From Cyclobacteriaceae bacterium (lineage in GTDB: Bacteria; Bacteroidota; Bacteroidia; Cytophagales; Cyclobacteriaceae): DNA of 50,631 bases. Positions 8,372 through 17,397 of this stretch are shown one piece after another. The stretch lies in the NCBI GenBank assembly GCA_003565295.1, contig PXCO01000013.1:1-50631 (forward strand), in the 5' to 3' direction. Position numbers and translations under genes: made by a program. Position 1 is the stretch's first letter; every line of letters begins with the position of its first letter. Below the pieces are notes generated by a model. The model searched no databases, was not told where the DNA came from, and saw nothing but the letters and a program-made list of their open reading frames with translations.

Positions 8372-11145
8372 TAGACGACTATATTTACGATCTTACCGGG
8401 TACCACGATTACCTTCTTTGGCGTTTTGCCGGCTATCCATTTTTGAAGTGCCTCATCCGCCAAGGCACGCTCTTGTATTTCTTCCTTGGATAGGTCCAGT
8501 GGCAAACTTACCTTGGCCCTCATTTTACCATTCACGGAAACCGGATACTCATGTGATTCCTCCGTTAGGTATTCCTCCATGGCCTTCGGATAGCTAGCCT
8601 CAATTATGGAAGAAGTATGCCCCAGCTTTTCCCATAGCTCCTCCGCAATATGAGGGGCATAGGGCGATAAAATCACCAAAAGGGGCTCTAATATGGCTCT
8701 TTTATGACATTTCATCCCAGATAGCTCATTCACACAGATCATAAACGTGGATACCGACGTGTTAAATGAATACCGCTCCACATCTTCCTCCACCTTTTTA
8801 ATGGCTTTGTGAAGGCTCTTTAGCTCCTCTTTCCCCGGGATCCCCTCATTCACGCACCATTGATCCGACCCGTCATAAAACAGGCGCCATAGCTTTTTGA
8901 GGAATTTTGACACGCCATCTATGCCATTGGTATTCCATGGCTTAAACTGCTCCAGGGGGCCTAGAAACATCTCATAAAGCCTCAGGGTGTCTGCGCCATA
9001 TCTGGCAATGACGTCATCCGGGTTCACCACATTATACTTGGATTTGGACATTTTTTCTATTTCCGCCCCACAGATATATTTGCCATCTTCCAGGATAAAT
9101 TCCGCATCAGCCAAATCCGGCCTCCATTTCTTGAAGGCTTCCACATCCAAACGGTCATTATGCACTATGTTCACATCCACATGCATGGGGATGGCGTCAT
9201 GTTCTCCTTTAAGCCCGGCGCTCACAAATACATTGCTGCCTTTTTTCCGGTATACGAAATTGGACCTGCCCTGAATCATGCCCTGGTTGATCATCTTTTT
9301 AAAAGGCTCCTTAATGGAGACAAATCCGCGGTCGTACAAGAACTTGGTCCAAAACCTGGAATACAACAGGTGGCCGGTGGCATGCTCTGCCCCTCCAATG
9401 TATAAATCCACCTGGCCCCAGTATTTTTCTTCTTCCTGTCCCACGAAGCGCGATTCGTTTTTGGGGTCCATATAGCGGAAAAAATACCAGCTTGACCCTG
9501 CCCATCCCGGCATGGTGGATAATTCCAAAGGGAACTCGCCTTCCGCGGTCTTGTAAGTCCAATCCTCGGCTCTACCAAGTGGGGGTTCACCTTCCTCGGT
9601 AGGCAGGTATTTGTCTACCTCGGGCAACACCAGGGGCAGGTCCTTTTCATCGATTAAGTAGGGAAGATCATCTTTGAAATAAACAGGCAGCGGCTCTCCC
9701 CAATATCGTTGCCGGGTGAAGATGGCATCCCGCATCTTATATTGGATCTTACCCTTTCCTATTTTGTTTTCTTCCAAAAAAGCAATGGCTTTGTCCATGG
9801 CCTCTTGCATGGGTAGGCCACTGATAAAGCCTGAATTCATGATCATGCCGTCCTTGCCGGGAAAACTCCCCTCCTCCAAGTTTCCTTCTATGACCTGTCG
9901 TATTTCAAGGCCAAAGTGCCTGGCAAAATTATAGTCCCTTTCATCGTGGGCGGGCACGGCCATAACCGCCCCTGTGCCATATCCTGCCAATACGTAATCC
10001 GCCACCCATATAGGAATCCTTTCCTGATTGAACGGGTTGATGGCATAGGCACCGGTGAATGCTCCTGAAATGGTCTTGACATCACTCATCCTGTCCCTCT
10101 CGGAACGGTTTTTTGCCGTCGCCACATAGCGCTCCACTTTATTTCTCTGTTCTTCCGTGATCAGTTCTTCCACAAATTCGTGTTCGGGAGCCAGTGCAAG
10201 ATACGTAACCCCATATATGGTGTCGATACGGGTGGTAAATACTTTTATCTTCAAATCATGCGCTTCGACTTGAAAGACCATCTCCGCCCCCGTGGATCTT
10301 CCTATCCAATTTCTTTGCATTTCCTTGACAGGCTCTGGCCACTCTACTTCTTCCAGGTCCTTCAGCAAACGTTCAGCATAGGCAGTGATCCTCATGTTCC
10401 ATTGCATCATTTTTTTGCGCTCCACGGGGTGGCCGCCTCTTTCCGAGAACCCGTCTTTTACCTCGTCGTTGGACAAAACCGTTCCCAAGGCCGGACACCA
10501 GTTTACCGTGGTCTCGGCCAGGTAGGTAAGTCGGTATTTTAAGAGTGTTTTCTGCTTTTCCTTCTCCGAAAACCCACTCCATTCCGTTTCGGTAAACGGC
10601 TCTATGTATTCGTCGCAGGCAACATTTATTCCCTGGTTTCCTTTTTCGTTAAAGATAGCCTCCAATTCCGCAATGGGCCGGGCTTTGTCAGCTTCCAGAT
10701 CATAATAACTATCGAAAAGCTGCATGAATATCCACTGAGTCCACTTGTAGTAGTTGGGTTCGGAGGTTCGTACCTCTTTGTCCCAGTCAAAGGCAAAACC
10801 TATCCTTTTTAACTGTTCGGTATAACGTTGGATATTTCGTTCCGTGGTGACCGCGGGATGTTGCCCGGTTTGAATCGCATACTGCTCCGCAGGAAGACCA
10901 AAGGAATCATAACCCATGGGATGGAGGACATTAAAGCCTTTCAACCGTTTATACCGGGTCACTATGTCTGATGCAATGTATCCCAGAGGATGGCCAACAT
11001 GCAGCCCTGCACCTGAAGGATAGGGAAACATGTCCAGGGAGTAAAATTTTGGCTTATCAGGGTCAATTTTTGCGTTGAATAATCCTTGGCTCTCCCATTT
11101 GGCCTGCCATTTTTTCTCTACCTCTTGAAAATCGTATGCTGACAT
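8371..11145 (-). CDS. leuS: Leucyl-tRNA synthetase
   Basis: 924 residues, a usual length for bacterial LeuRS. It charges tRNA-Leu with leucine in the cytoplasm. The class I HIGH motif is seen as [14 protein letters not shown] (residues 43-56). The CP1 editing domain lies in the middle ([20 protein letters not shown]). The signature [12 protein letters not shown] starts near residue 697, and the anticodon-binding domain with a C-terminal region ending GKIVNIVV follows. The start [14 protein letters not shown] is the normal LeuRS N-terminus. A -7-like box lies 35 nt upstream. The gene is intact and its neighbour downstream is a small membrane protein with overlapping start. Confidence 0.97.
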   Translation of the reverse strand: MSAYDFQEVEKKWQAKWESQGLFNAKIDPDKPKFYSLDMFPYPSGAGLHVGHPLGYIASDIVTRYKRLKGFNVLHPMGYDSFGLPAEQYAIQTGQHPAVTTERNIQRYTEQLKRIGFAFDWDKEVRTSEPNYYKWTQWIFMQLFDSYYDLEADKARPIAELEAIFNEKGNQGINVACDEYIEPFTETEWSGFSEKEKQKTLLKYRLTYLAETTVNWCPALGTVLSNDEVKDGFSERGGHPVERKKMMQWNMRITAYAERLLKDLEEVEWPEPVKEMQRNWIGRSTGAEMVFQVEAHDLKIKVFTTRIDTIYGVTYLALAPEHEFVEELITEEQRNKVERYVATAKNRSERDRMSDVKTISGAFTGAYAINPFNQERIPIWVADYVLAGYGTGAVMAVPAHDERDYNFARHFGLEIRQVIEGNLEEGSFPGKDGMIMNSGFISGLPMQEAMDKAIAFLEENKIGKGKIQYKMRDAIFTRQRYWGEPLPVYFKDDLPYLIDEKDLPLVLPEVDKYLPTEEGEPPLGRAEDWTYKTAEGEFPLELSTMPGWAGSSWYFFRYMDPKNESRFVGQEEEKYWGQVDLYIGGAEHATGHLLYSRFWTKFLYDRGFVSIKEPFKKMINQGMIQGRSNFVYRKKGSNVFVSAGLKGEHDAIPMHVDVNIVHNDRLDVEAFKKWRPDLADAEFILEDGKYICGAEIEKMSKSKYNVVNPDDVIARYGADTLRLYEMFLGPLEQFKPWNTNGIDGVSKFLKKLWRLFYDGSDQWCVNEGIPGKEELKSLHKAIKKVEEDVERYSFNTSVSTFMICVNELSGMKCHKRAILEPLLVILSPYAPHIAEELWEKLGHTSSIIEASYPKAMEEYLTEESHEYPVSVNGKMRAKVSLPLDLSKEEIQERALADEALQKWIAGKTPKKVIVVPGKIVNIVV

Positions 11146-11179
11146 TTTGCTTTTCGTAATAAATTGTGGAAAATGGTTC

Positions 11180-11187
11180 CAAAAGTA
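11180..11187 (-). promoter_or_regulatory. Candidate -7 box for leuS
   Basis: On the minus strand the bases read TACTTTTG (TAnnTTTG), 34 nt upstream of the leuS ATG. No -33 TTG is evident at the right distance. Confidence 0.35.
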
Positions 11188-11279
11188 AAAAAAAATATCC
11201 GCATTAAGTGGCAGCCGTATAATGGATCTGGTAAAATCCTAATTCATCCTCCTTAAAATCTGTAGGTAAAGAGATGGTT

Positions 11280-12245
11280 TTACCACCACCGGTAACCCCT
11301 ACCCCTTTTTCTGAAAATCCAGTTGTCCCAGATGTCTTGGGAAAAATATATCTCCACCCCAAAATTGAGTGTGAAGTAGCCATCGTACCGGGCTTCGGGT
11401 TCATTTATCCGAGGATCTCCACTACCCCTTCTAGGTGCACCTCCAGTTCGTCTGATCAGTTCAATGTTTGGCTCACCATTTTCCAGCAGATAGCGAGGCT
11501 GCCGAATGGATAGCCTCAACCGGTTGGGGTTTTCACCGGAAACATAGTCGTCGATTAAATCTTCATAAAAACCAGAGATATTAAAAGCACTTACATCATC
11601 GAGGAAGTCAGTAAGGGTAAACCGGTAATTGCCTTCCAAGAAAATATCCATATAGACATTGACCTTGTATTTAAGGCCTAACCCCATCGGGAATACCATT
11701 ACTACCCCCGGGTAGGACTCGTTCTCTGTGCGAAGAGGGCGCAGTGCTACCCATTCACCCCGGAAGTAGGCATAGGGGTCATTAGTGGAGGCACCTATCC
11801 CTAAAAAAATATAGGGGTTAAGGAATTCTCTGGTAATGTTATACACCTTTACCGGTTTCAGGTAATATTCCACTAAGAAAGCGGCCTCCCAGTTTCTCGC
11901 CCTAAAGTTCAAATCCCGGGGGATGCGGCCACTTCTAGGGTCGGCCTTGGTGTCTTCTCCTGCGATTTGATAAAAAGAAAAATCTGTACGTGCTTTTAAG
12001 TTAGTGCCAAAGGTGTATCTGGCCGATATTCCCACATTATATTCTGGCTGTATGCCCTCATAATACCTCCATAATGAATAAAGATCTCCAAAATATTGGG
12101 ACGGGCCTGCCTGCAAGGAAAAAGACCAAGGTTCCTCAAATCTTGCTCTATAATGACTTTGGGCATGGACAATCTCACTGCCGAGGATAAAAAATACAAA
12201 CCCCAGGCATACTTTCCCCCATTTCAATAAATGATAAAAATACAT
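11280..12245 (-). CDS. DUF6089/PorG-like outer-membrane beta-barrel protein
   Basis: 321 residues with a signal peptide (WGKVCLGFVFFILGSEIVHA, then Q). The mature protein opens with SFSLQAGPSQYFGDLYSLW and continues as alternating beta strands (NVGISARYTFGTNLKARTDF, PYIFLGIGAS, VFPMGLGLKYKVNVYMDIFL) that end in an aromatic C-terminal strand. This matches the DUF6089 family, which includes PorG, an outer-membrane part of the type IX secretion machine. Whether this copy works in T9SS or is another member of the barrel family cannot be told from sequence alone. It stands alone, with gaps on both sides. Confidence 0.75.
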   Translation of the reverse strand: MYFYHLLKWGKVCLGFVFFILGSEIVHAQSHYRARFEEPWSFSLQAGPSQYFGDLYSLWRYYEGIQPEYNVGISARYTFGTNLKARTDFSFYQIAGEDTKADPRSGRIPRDLNFRARNWEAAFLVEYYLKPVKVYNITREFLNPYIFLGIGASTNDPYAYFRGEWVALRPLRTENESYPGVVMVFPMGLGLKYKVNVYMDIFLEGNYRFTLTDFLDDVSAFNISGFYEDLIDDYVSGENPNRLRLSIRQPRYLLENGEPNIELIRRTGGAPRRGSGDPRINEPEARYDGYFTLNFGVEIYFSQDIWDNWIFRKRGRGYRWW

Positions 12246-12261
12246 ACTGCCTAATTTTAAC

Positions 12262-12276
12262 GGCTTAAATATAAGC
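12262..12276 (-). terminator. Weak hairpin between the PorG-like and MscS genes
   Basis: GGCTTA and TAAGCC pair across a 3-nt loop in the 55-bp gap between the two minus-strand genes. There is only a weak T/A-rich tail, so termination is doubtful. Confidence 0.25.
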
Positions 12277-12300
12277 CATTAATAAGATAAATTAAAAAAA

Positions 12301-13206
12301 TCAGGAAGGCTTTATTTTTTCAAACCCGGAGCGTATATGAATATCCCGCTGAGGAAAAGGGATCTCAACCCCTGCTTCCGAAAACCTTTTGAAAATATCA
12401 TAATACAATTGACTTTTCAGCACGTTAGGCCTGTTGATATATTCTGTGGTCCAGACCCTTAGCCAGAAATCTATACTACTGTCATTATAATTACTGAAGA
12501 GTACGTCTGGGGGAGGATGTTGCATCACCCCTTTGTTGGAGTTTGCCGCTTCGATCAAAATAGCCTTTACCTTCTCGGGGTCCTCTTTATAGGAAACCCC
12601 TACAGGGATATTAAACCTGATATTTCGGTCATGATGTGACCAGTTGGTCACAGGGCTGTCAATAAATTGGCTGTTGGGGACGATGATGCTAATATTGTCG
12701 TTGGTTACAACCATAGTGGAACGGGCCGAAATTTTCACCACATCTCCATTCACACCATTTACTTCTATGCGATCCCCTACTTTTATGGGCCTTTCAAATA
12801 ATATGATCAATCCACTGATGAAGTTATTGGTGATGTTTTGAAGGCCAAAACCAATCCCTACACCGACGGCACCTGCCAATATGCCCAGGGCACTCAAATC
12901 CACATTGGTATTTTGGAGTATGGTGAAAAAACCTAAAGTTATCAGGACATATTTCACAATGGTACCTATGGACTGCCGGATTCCAATATCCAACCTGTAC
13001 CTCGCTAAGATCTTATTCACTAATAACTTCCTTATTAGTTCAGAAACTATAAGGATTACGGAAATTGAAATTACCAACCAAATAAGCAGCCCCAGGGTCA
13101 ATTTTGTATCTCCAATTTTTATGAGATTTATTTGCAGCAGTTCATTGAGATGCTGCAAAAATCCCCCCAGGTTTCCATCTTTAATATCTTGATGTAGTTC
13201 CTCCAT
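12301..13206 (-). CDS. MscS-type small-conductance mechanosensitive channel
   Basis: 301 residues. Three N-terminal membrane helices lie at about 40-60 (LTLGLLIWLVISISVILIVS), 85-105 and 115-135. They are followed by the MscS pore signature GAVGVGIGFGLQNITNNFIS and the beta-domain motif LFERPIKVGDRIEVNGVNGD. The C-terminal alpha-beta domain ends near GFEKIKPS. Such channels open under membrane tension on osmotic downshock to let solutes out. Length and layout match the short MscS class. The gene is divergent from a universal stress protein. Confidence 0.92.
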   Translation of the reverse strand: MEELHQDIKDGNLGGFLQHLNELLQINLIKIGDTKLTLGLLIWLVISISVILIVSELIRKLLVNKILARYRLDIGIRQSIGTIVKYVLITLGFFTILQNTNVDLSALGILAGAVGVGIGFGLQNITNNFISGLIILFERPIKVGDRIEVNGVNGDVVKISARSTMVVTNDNISIIVPNSQFIDSPVTNWSHHDRNIRFNIPVGVSYKEDPEKVKAILIEAANSNKGVMQHPPPDVLFSNYNDSSIDFWLRVWTTEYINRPNVLKSQLYYDIFKRFSEAGVEIPFPQRDIHIRSGFEKIKPS

Positions 13207-13254
13207 ACTTAACTATATGGTTTGAAGTTGTTAGATTCCTTTCCTAAAATAGGT

Positions 13255-13262
13255 TAAATTTG
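13255..13262 (+). promoter_or_regulatory. Candidate promoter upstream of repeat unit R1 and the Usp gene
   Basis: TAAATTTG fits TAnnTTTG, with a TTG at 13228-13230 (24-nt spacer, slightly long). A transcript from here would carry the whole repeat unit 13349-13462 as part of a leader of about 200 nt. Confidence 0.35.
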
Positions 13263-13348
13263 ATGAGAAGTTCTCCTCTACACTCGAATAAATTTCGATT
13301 TTAACTTATGATTGGATGGAATTGGCCGTTAAATCAAAAAAATAACAT

Positions 13349-13462
13349 ATGAAATCGAGCATGACGAGCACGTCACACACTGGGATGATTACTCGTAGCG
13401 AGATTCCACCCCGACCTGCGGTACGGGGCAGGTTATGGCCGCTGAAAAGAAAATATAAACAC
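13349..13462 (+). repeat. Start-codon-associated repeat R1 (one unit, 114 bp)
   Basis: Begins ATGAAATCGAGC, contains the stem GACG-AGCA-CGTC (13363-13374), the conserved CACAC..TGGGATGATTA, a GCGAGATTCCA block, one nested palindrome (CCCCG...CGGGG, then CAGGTT), and closes with GCTGAAAAGAAAATATAAACAC immediately before the ATGAAA of the Usp gene. The unit is in frame with that gene (38 codons), so automated calls may extend the protein backwards. See the findings on the family. Confidence 0.85.
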
Positions 13463-14281
13463 ATGAAAAAAAGACTGATTATTGCCTTGGATTTTTCCGA
13501 TTATGCCGATCATCTGTTAACCTATGCGAGAGGTTTGGTCCTGGCGAGTGAAGCTGATGTGGTGATCGTCCATCAGAGTACCCTGACGGCCCCTTCATTA
13601 ACCGATGTGGATACCCGGAAGAAAATAGCCCAACAAGTGAATGCCGAAAACTTAAGTATAATCAAAGATCTGTTGCAAAAGGCAGATTTTCCTTCAGAGA
13701 ACGTGAGGATTGAGATCGGAGACCAGCATCTGATGATCACTTTGGAAAAATTATTGGAGGAGCCCTATGACCATTTGCTTTTAATGGGAGTGAAGGGTAC
13801 CGGGACCTTGAAGAAGATTTTTCTGGGAAGTAATGTGGTAAATGCCATTCAGGAACTTCACTGTAAGGTTTTAGCTTTGCCAAAGGAAGCAAACCGGCTT
13901 AATCCCCAACAATTTTTGGTTGGGGTAAACCCAAAATTTACCCTCAATACCGAACAGCTTACTAGTTTAATGGGATATTTCCAGCCTCAGGTTAAAAGGC
14001 TGGTGTTTTTTTCTGTAGTCTCTTCCTCGGAAAATCCCGATAAAGTGGAGACTTATTTAGATCACCTTGTCCGGAAATTTGAAGGAGCCTTTCAGATCCA
14101 AACCAAGCTGATATTGGAAGGGGATGTGGCTGAACAGACCAAAATGCTTTTAACCGATCACCCCGGAAGTTTACTGGTGCTTCAGAGAGGCTCCAGGTAT
14201 TTTTCTGATCTGGTGTTCCGGAAGATGCTGATCAATGACTTGATTTATGAGGGCAAGGTGCCCTTGGCGGTTTTGCCCTAG
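13463..14281 (+). CDS. Universal stress protein, tandem UspA domains
   Basis: 272 residues starting MKKRLIIALDFSDYADHLLT. The first Usp domain (1-145) holds the ATP-binding pattern G-2x-G-9x-G(S) as GVKGTGTLKKIFLGSNVVNA. The second domain (150-272, from FLVGVNPKFTLN) lacks a clear copy. I take the ATG at 13463 because upstream codons belong to a dispersed repeat and the canonical Usp beta-strand (RLIIALDFS) starts right there. An in-frame start at 13349 would add 38 repeat-encoded residues. Two-domain Usps are cytoplasmic stress proteins; no more exact role can be read here. Confidence 0.85.
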   Translation: MKKRLIIALDFSDYADHLLTYARGLVLASEADVVIVHQSTLTAPSLTDVDTRKKIAQQVNAENLSIIKDLLQKADFPSENVRIEIGDQHLMITLEKLLEEPYDHLLLMGVKGTGTLKKIFLGSNVVNAIQELHCKVLALPKEANRLNPQQFLVGVNPKFTLNTEQLTSLMGYFQPQVKRLVFFSVVSSSENPDKVETYLDHLVRKFEGAFQIQTKLILEGDVAEQTKMLLTDHPGSLLVLQRGSRYFSDLVFRKMLINDLIYEGKVPLAVLP

Positions 14282-14370
14282 AGGAAAAGTCTGCATGATT
14301 GTTGTTTGCTTTATGGGGTATATTATAACTTACCAAATAAACCTAACTGATTTCTTATTTTATTATTGAT

Positions 14371-14378
14371 TAATTTTG
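14371..14378 (+). promoter_or_regulatory. Candidate -7 box overlapping the start region of the GNAT-nitrilase gene
   Basis: TAATTTTG fits TAnnTTTG and ends only 4 nt before the ATG at 14383. If used, transcription would begin at or just next to the start codon (leaderless or near-leaderless). Confidence 0.4.
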
Positions 14379-14382
14379 TTGC

Positions 14383-15924
14383 ATGAGCAAGCAAAAAGAG
14401 GAACTTGAGCACAGGCTTAAGCTGCGTAACATAAAATTGTCAGACTTTGAGGATATCAAGGATATCATGACAAGCATTTACCGCAACCAGGGGATGGGGT
14501 GGACCAAAGAGGAATTCAAAAACCAAGTTAAAGCTTTTCCGGCTGGACAGATTTGCATAGAGGACAATGGCAAGGTGGTAGCCGTGGCCATGAGTCTTAT
14601 CGTGGATTACTCTAAATACGGAGATACCCATACCTATGATCAAATCACAGGCTATGGCAAATTTGACACCCACGATGACAATGGGGACACCCTCTATGGC
14701 ACTGATGTTTTTGTGGACAAGGAGTACAGGGGGCTACGGCTGGGAAGAAGGCTCTACGATGCCCGAAAGGAACTTTGCGAAAACCTCAACCTGAGATCCA
14801 TTATAGCAGGGGGCAGAATTCCGGGGTATAATAAATACGCAGAACAAATGACTCCCAGAAAGTACATAGAGTTGGTCAAGAACAAGGAGATTTTTGACCC
14901 TGTACTTTCATTTCAACTGGCCAACGAGTTTCATGTGAGGAAGGTCATCACCAAGTACCTTCCTGAAGATGTGGACTCAAGGGCCTATGCCACCCTGTTG
15001 GAGTGGATCAATATCTATTATGAGAAGGACGAGAAACTCATTGGTAACCAAAAGACCATTGTTCGGCTTGGCCTGGTCCAATGGAAAATGAGGAGGTTTG
15101 CCAATGTGGACGACCTGATGCAGCAGGTCGAGTTTTTCGTAGACACCATTTCCAATTATAAATCAGACTTCTGTTTGTTTCCGGAATTTTTCAATGCCCC
15201 TCTGTTGGCCGAATTCAATGACATGGAAGCCTCTGAGGCCATTCGAAACCTCTCCGAGTTTACCGCAGAAATCCTGGACAGAATGAGAGACTTGGCCTTG
15301 AGCTACAACGTGAACATTATCGCAGGAAGCATGCCCGAATACGATGGGAAAAAATTAAGGAATGTCAGCTATCTCTGCCGTAGAGATGGTACCATGGATA
15401 AGCAGTACAAATTGCACATTACCCCAGATGAACAAGCCTATTGGGGCCTTCAGGGGGGCAATGGGATCAGAGTATTCGATACCGATGCTGGGCGTATTGG
15501 CATATTAATTTGCTATGACGTGGAATTCCCCGAGCTAGGAAGGATTCTGGCAGAGCAGGAGATGGATATTCTTTTTGTTCCGTTTTGGACAGACACTAAG
15601 AATGCCTTTTTGAGGGTGAGCACATGCTCCAAGGCAAGGGCCATAGAAAATGAATGCTACGTGGCCATCACCGGGTCAGTGGGGAATTTGCCAAAGGTTG
15701 AGAATATGGATATTCAACACTCCCAAGCGGCGATTTACTCCCCATCAGACTTTTCTTTTCCCCATGATGCCACCGTGGCCGAAGCCTCACTTAACACGGA
15801 GACCACCATTGTGGCAGACGTGGACTTGGATTTGCTTACGAAGCTACGTAAAACCGGAAGCGTGAGGAATTTGGAACAGAGAAGATTGGATCTTTATTCT
15901 ATCCATTGGAAGAAAAAACGTTAA
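14383..15924 (+). CDS. GNAT acetyltransferase - carbon-nitrogen hydrolase (nitrilase) fusion
   Basis: 513 residues. The N-terminal half (about 10-210) is a GNAT domain with the acetyl-CoA loop YRGLRLGRRLYDARKEL (115-131). The C-terminal half (about 225-505) is a nitrilase-superfamily amidase with the full Glu-Lys-Cys triad: E268 in LFPEFFN, K343 in YKLHITPDE, C377 in ILICYDVEFPELGR. Both halves look catalytically complete. This fused architecture is widespread in Bacteroidetes and the substrate is unknown; one could imagine acylation and deacylation or amidation of one small molecule. It heads a co-directional run with kdsC starting 2 nt after its stop, which suggests co-transcription with Kdo synthesis genes. 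Confidence 0.88.
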   Translation: MSKQKEELEHRLKLRNIKLSDFEDIKDIMTSIYRNQGMGWTKEEFKNQVKAFPAGQICIEDNGKVVAVAMSLIVDYSKYGDTHTYDQITGYGKFDTHDDNGDTLYGTDVFVDKEYRGLRLGRRLYDARKELCENLNLRSIIAGGRIPGYNKYAEQMTPRKYIELVKNKEIFDPVLSFQLANEFHVRKVITKYLPEDVDSRAYATLLEWINIYYEKDEKLIGNQKTIVRLGLVQWKMRRFANVDDLMQQVEFFVDTISNYKSDFCLFPEFFNAPLLAEFNDMEASEAIRNLSEFTAEILDRMRDLALSYNVNIIAGSMPEYDGKKLRNVSYLCRRDGTMDKQYKLHITPDEQAYWGLQGGNGIRVFDTDAGRIGILICYDVEFPELGRILAEQEMDILFVPFWTDTKNAFLRVSTCSKARAIENECYVAITGSVGNLPKVENMDIQHSQAAIYSPSDFSFPHDATVAEASLNTETTIVADVDLDLLTKLRKTGSVRNLEQRRLDLYSIHWKKKR

Positions 15925-15926
15925 AG

Positions 15927-16481
15927 ATGCCGGGAACTGATAAGTCATTGAAGGATAAAGCGAGTGCGGTAATAGCCATCATTACTGATATAGATGGAGT
16001 GCTTACAGATGGGGGAATCATTCTCGATGATCATGGCACGGAATACAAGCGATTTCAGGTAAGGGATGGGCAGATCATACGTTACCTCAAACAAGCTCAA
16101 ATAAAAACCGTTGCAATCTCAGGAAGGGATGTGGAGGTATCCAAGATAAGGTGCGAGCAAATGGGCTTTGATTATCATTTTCATGGGGTAAGGGATAAAT
16201 TGGCCGTGGTAACCGAATGGGCGGCAAAGGTTGGAATTGGGCTATCTGAATGTGCCTACATAGGAGATGACTTAATTGACCTTGAGCTTTTGGATAAGGT
16301 AGGGTTATCTGCAGCTCCCCTGGACGCCCTCGATTACGTAAAAGGAGCAGTTGATTTTACTACTCTTGCCAAAGGAGGCGCAGGTGCTTTCAGGGAGTTG
16401 GCTGACATGATTTTGGGATCAAAGGGCCTTCTGAACCAAATCGTTGAAGATTTGAAAAATGGTCAACTAAAGGAATTTTGA
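15927..16481 (+). CDS. kdsC: 3-deoxy-D-manno-octulosonate 8-phosphate phosphatase (KdsC family)
   Basis: 184 residues, HAD superfamily without a cap domain, as usual for KdsC. Motif I is DIDGVLTDGG (DxD), motif II AISGRD, motif III/IV GDDLIDLELL, and the family tail KGGAGAFRELADMIL is present. The enzyme removes phosphate from Kdo-8-P in the cytoplasm to give Kdo for lipid A/LPS. The ATG at 15927 follows the previous stop by 2 nt and is preferred over an in-frame TTG at 15906 inside the upstream gene. The kdsA gene 55 bp downstream supports the specific role over other small HAD phosphatases. Confidence 0.9.
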   Translation: MPGTDKSLKDKASAVIAIITDIDGVLTDGGIILDDHGTEYKRFQVRDGQIIRYLKQAQIKTVAISGRDVEVSKIRCEQMGFDYHFHGVRDKLAVVTEWAAKVGIGLSECAYIGDDLIDLELLDKVGLSAAPLDALDYVKGAVDFTTLAKGGAGAFRELADMILGSKGLLNQIVEDLKNGQLKEF

Positions 16482-16536
16482 ATTCACCCTTTCACCCAGA
16501 GAAAAAGTAATTGGTGATTAAGGTAAAATAAGAATA

Positions 16537-17385
16537 ATGGAGATTTCCAGAATTAAAATGCCCATTTCCCCGGGAGTGTGCCTGGGAGGGGCGAAACCTG
16601 TGTTGTTTTCCGGCCCATGTGCGGTAGAAAGCAAAGAACTTTGCGCCGAAATAGCTGAAAAGGTGAGTGCGTGGGCTGATCAATATGGCTTTCAATATGT
16701 GTTCAAAGCCAGCTTTGACAAGGCAAACAGAACCTCTGTCGGTTCTTTCAGGGGGTTGGGCATGGACAAGGCACTTGAAACACTGCAATATGTAGGGGAG
16801 CGGTATAAGGTGCCTTTGCTTACAGATATTCATGAAAGGCAACAGGCGGCCGAGGTGGCTGAGGTAGTGGATGTGTTACAGATACCCGCTTTCCTCTGTC
16901 GTCAAACTGATCTTTTGGTTGCTGCTGCGGAAACGGGTAAGGCTGTAAAAATAAAAAGAGGACAGTTTATGGCTCCCGAAGACATGAAGTATGCGGTGGA
17001 AAAAGTGAGAGAGGCCGGGAACGAAAAGGTATGTCTCACGGAGAGGGGCTTTGTACTCGGTTACCATAACTTAGTGGTGGATATGAGGGCCCTGCCTCAG
17101 ATGCGCCAGTTTGCGCCGGTGGTATTTGATGTCACCCATTCCGTGCAGCAACCCGGTGCACAGGGGGGCTCCAGTGGGGGTAGGAGGGAGTTTGCTCCTT
17201 ACCTGGCCAGAGCCGCAGGTGCTGCAGGTGTGGACGGTTTTTTCGTGGAAACCCACCCAAGTCCTTCAAAAGCCCTGAGTGATGGCCCGAACATGATTCC
17301 TCTCAACAAAATGGAAGAGTTTATTCAAATGTTGCACGATAGCTGGATACTGGGCAAAAAATTTGAAACATTTCAGCTAGAATAA
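16537..17385 (+). CDS. kdsA: 3-deoxy-8-phosphooctulonate synthase
   Basis: 282 residues, matching the normal KdsA length. Condenses phosphoenolpyruvate with arabinose-5-phosphate to Kdo-8-P, the step before KdsC. Family hallmarks: LFSGPCAVES near the N-terminus, YVFKASFDKANRTS with the active-site lysines, and a substrate loop DVTHSVQQPGAQGGSSGGRR. The loop is followed by GFFVETHPSPSKALSDG. Lies between kdsC and an L,D-transpeptidase gene (12-nt gap), so Kdo and peptidoglycan functions share one run of genes. Confidence 0.96.
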   Translation: MEISRIKMPISPGVCLGGAKPVLFSGPCAVESKELCAEIAEKVSAWADQYGFQYVFKASFDKANRTSVGSFRGLGMDKALETLQYVGERYKVPLLTDIHERQQAAEVAEVVDVLQIPAFLCRQTDLLVAAAETGKAVKIKRGQFMAPEDMKYAVEKVREAGNEKVCLTERGFVLGYHNLVVDMRALPQMRQFAPVVFDVTHSVQQPGAQGGSSGGRREFAPYLARAAGAAGVDGFFVETHPSPSKALSDGPNMIPLNKMEEFIQMLHDSWILGKKFETFQLE

Positions 17386-17397
17386 ATAAAGATAATC

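Noticed and set aside
10180-10542. 120-codon plus-strand frame inside leuS
   Set aside because: Shadow of the leuS reading frame; no start context or recognisable family.
13349-13462. Self-cleaving (hammerhead-like) ribozyme in the repeat unit
   Set aside because: The tandem G-A mismatch and ATGAAA drew attention, but the CUGANGA and GAAA core arrangement is not there.
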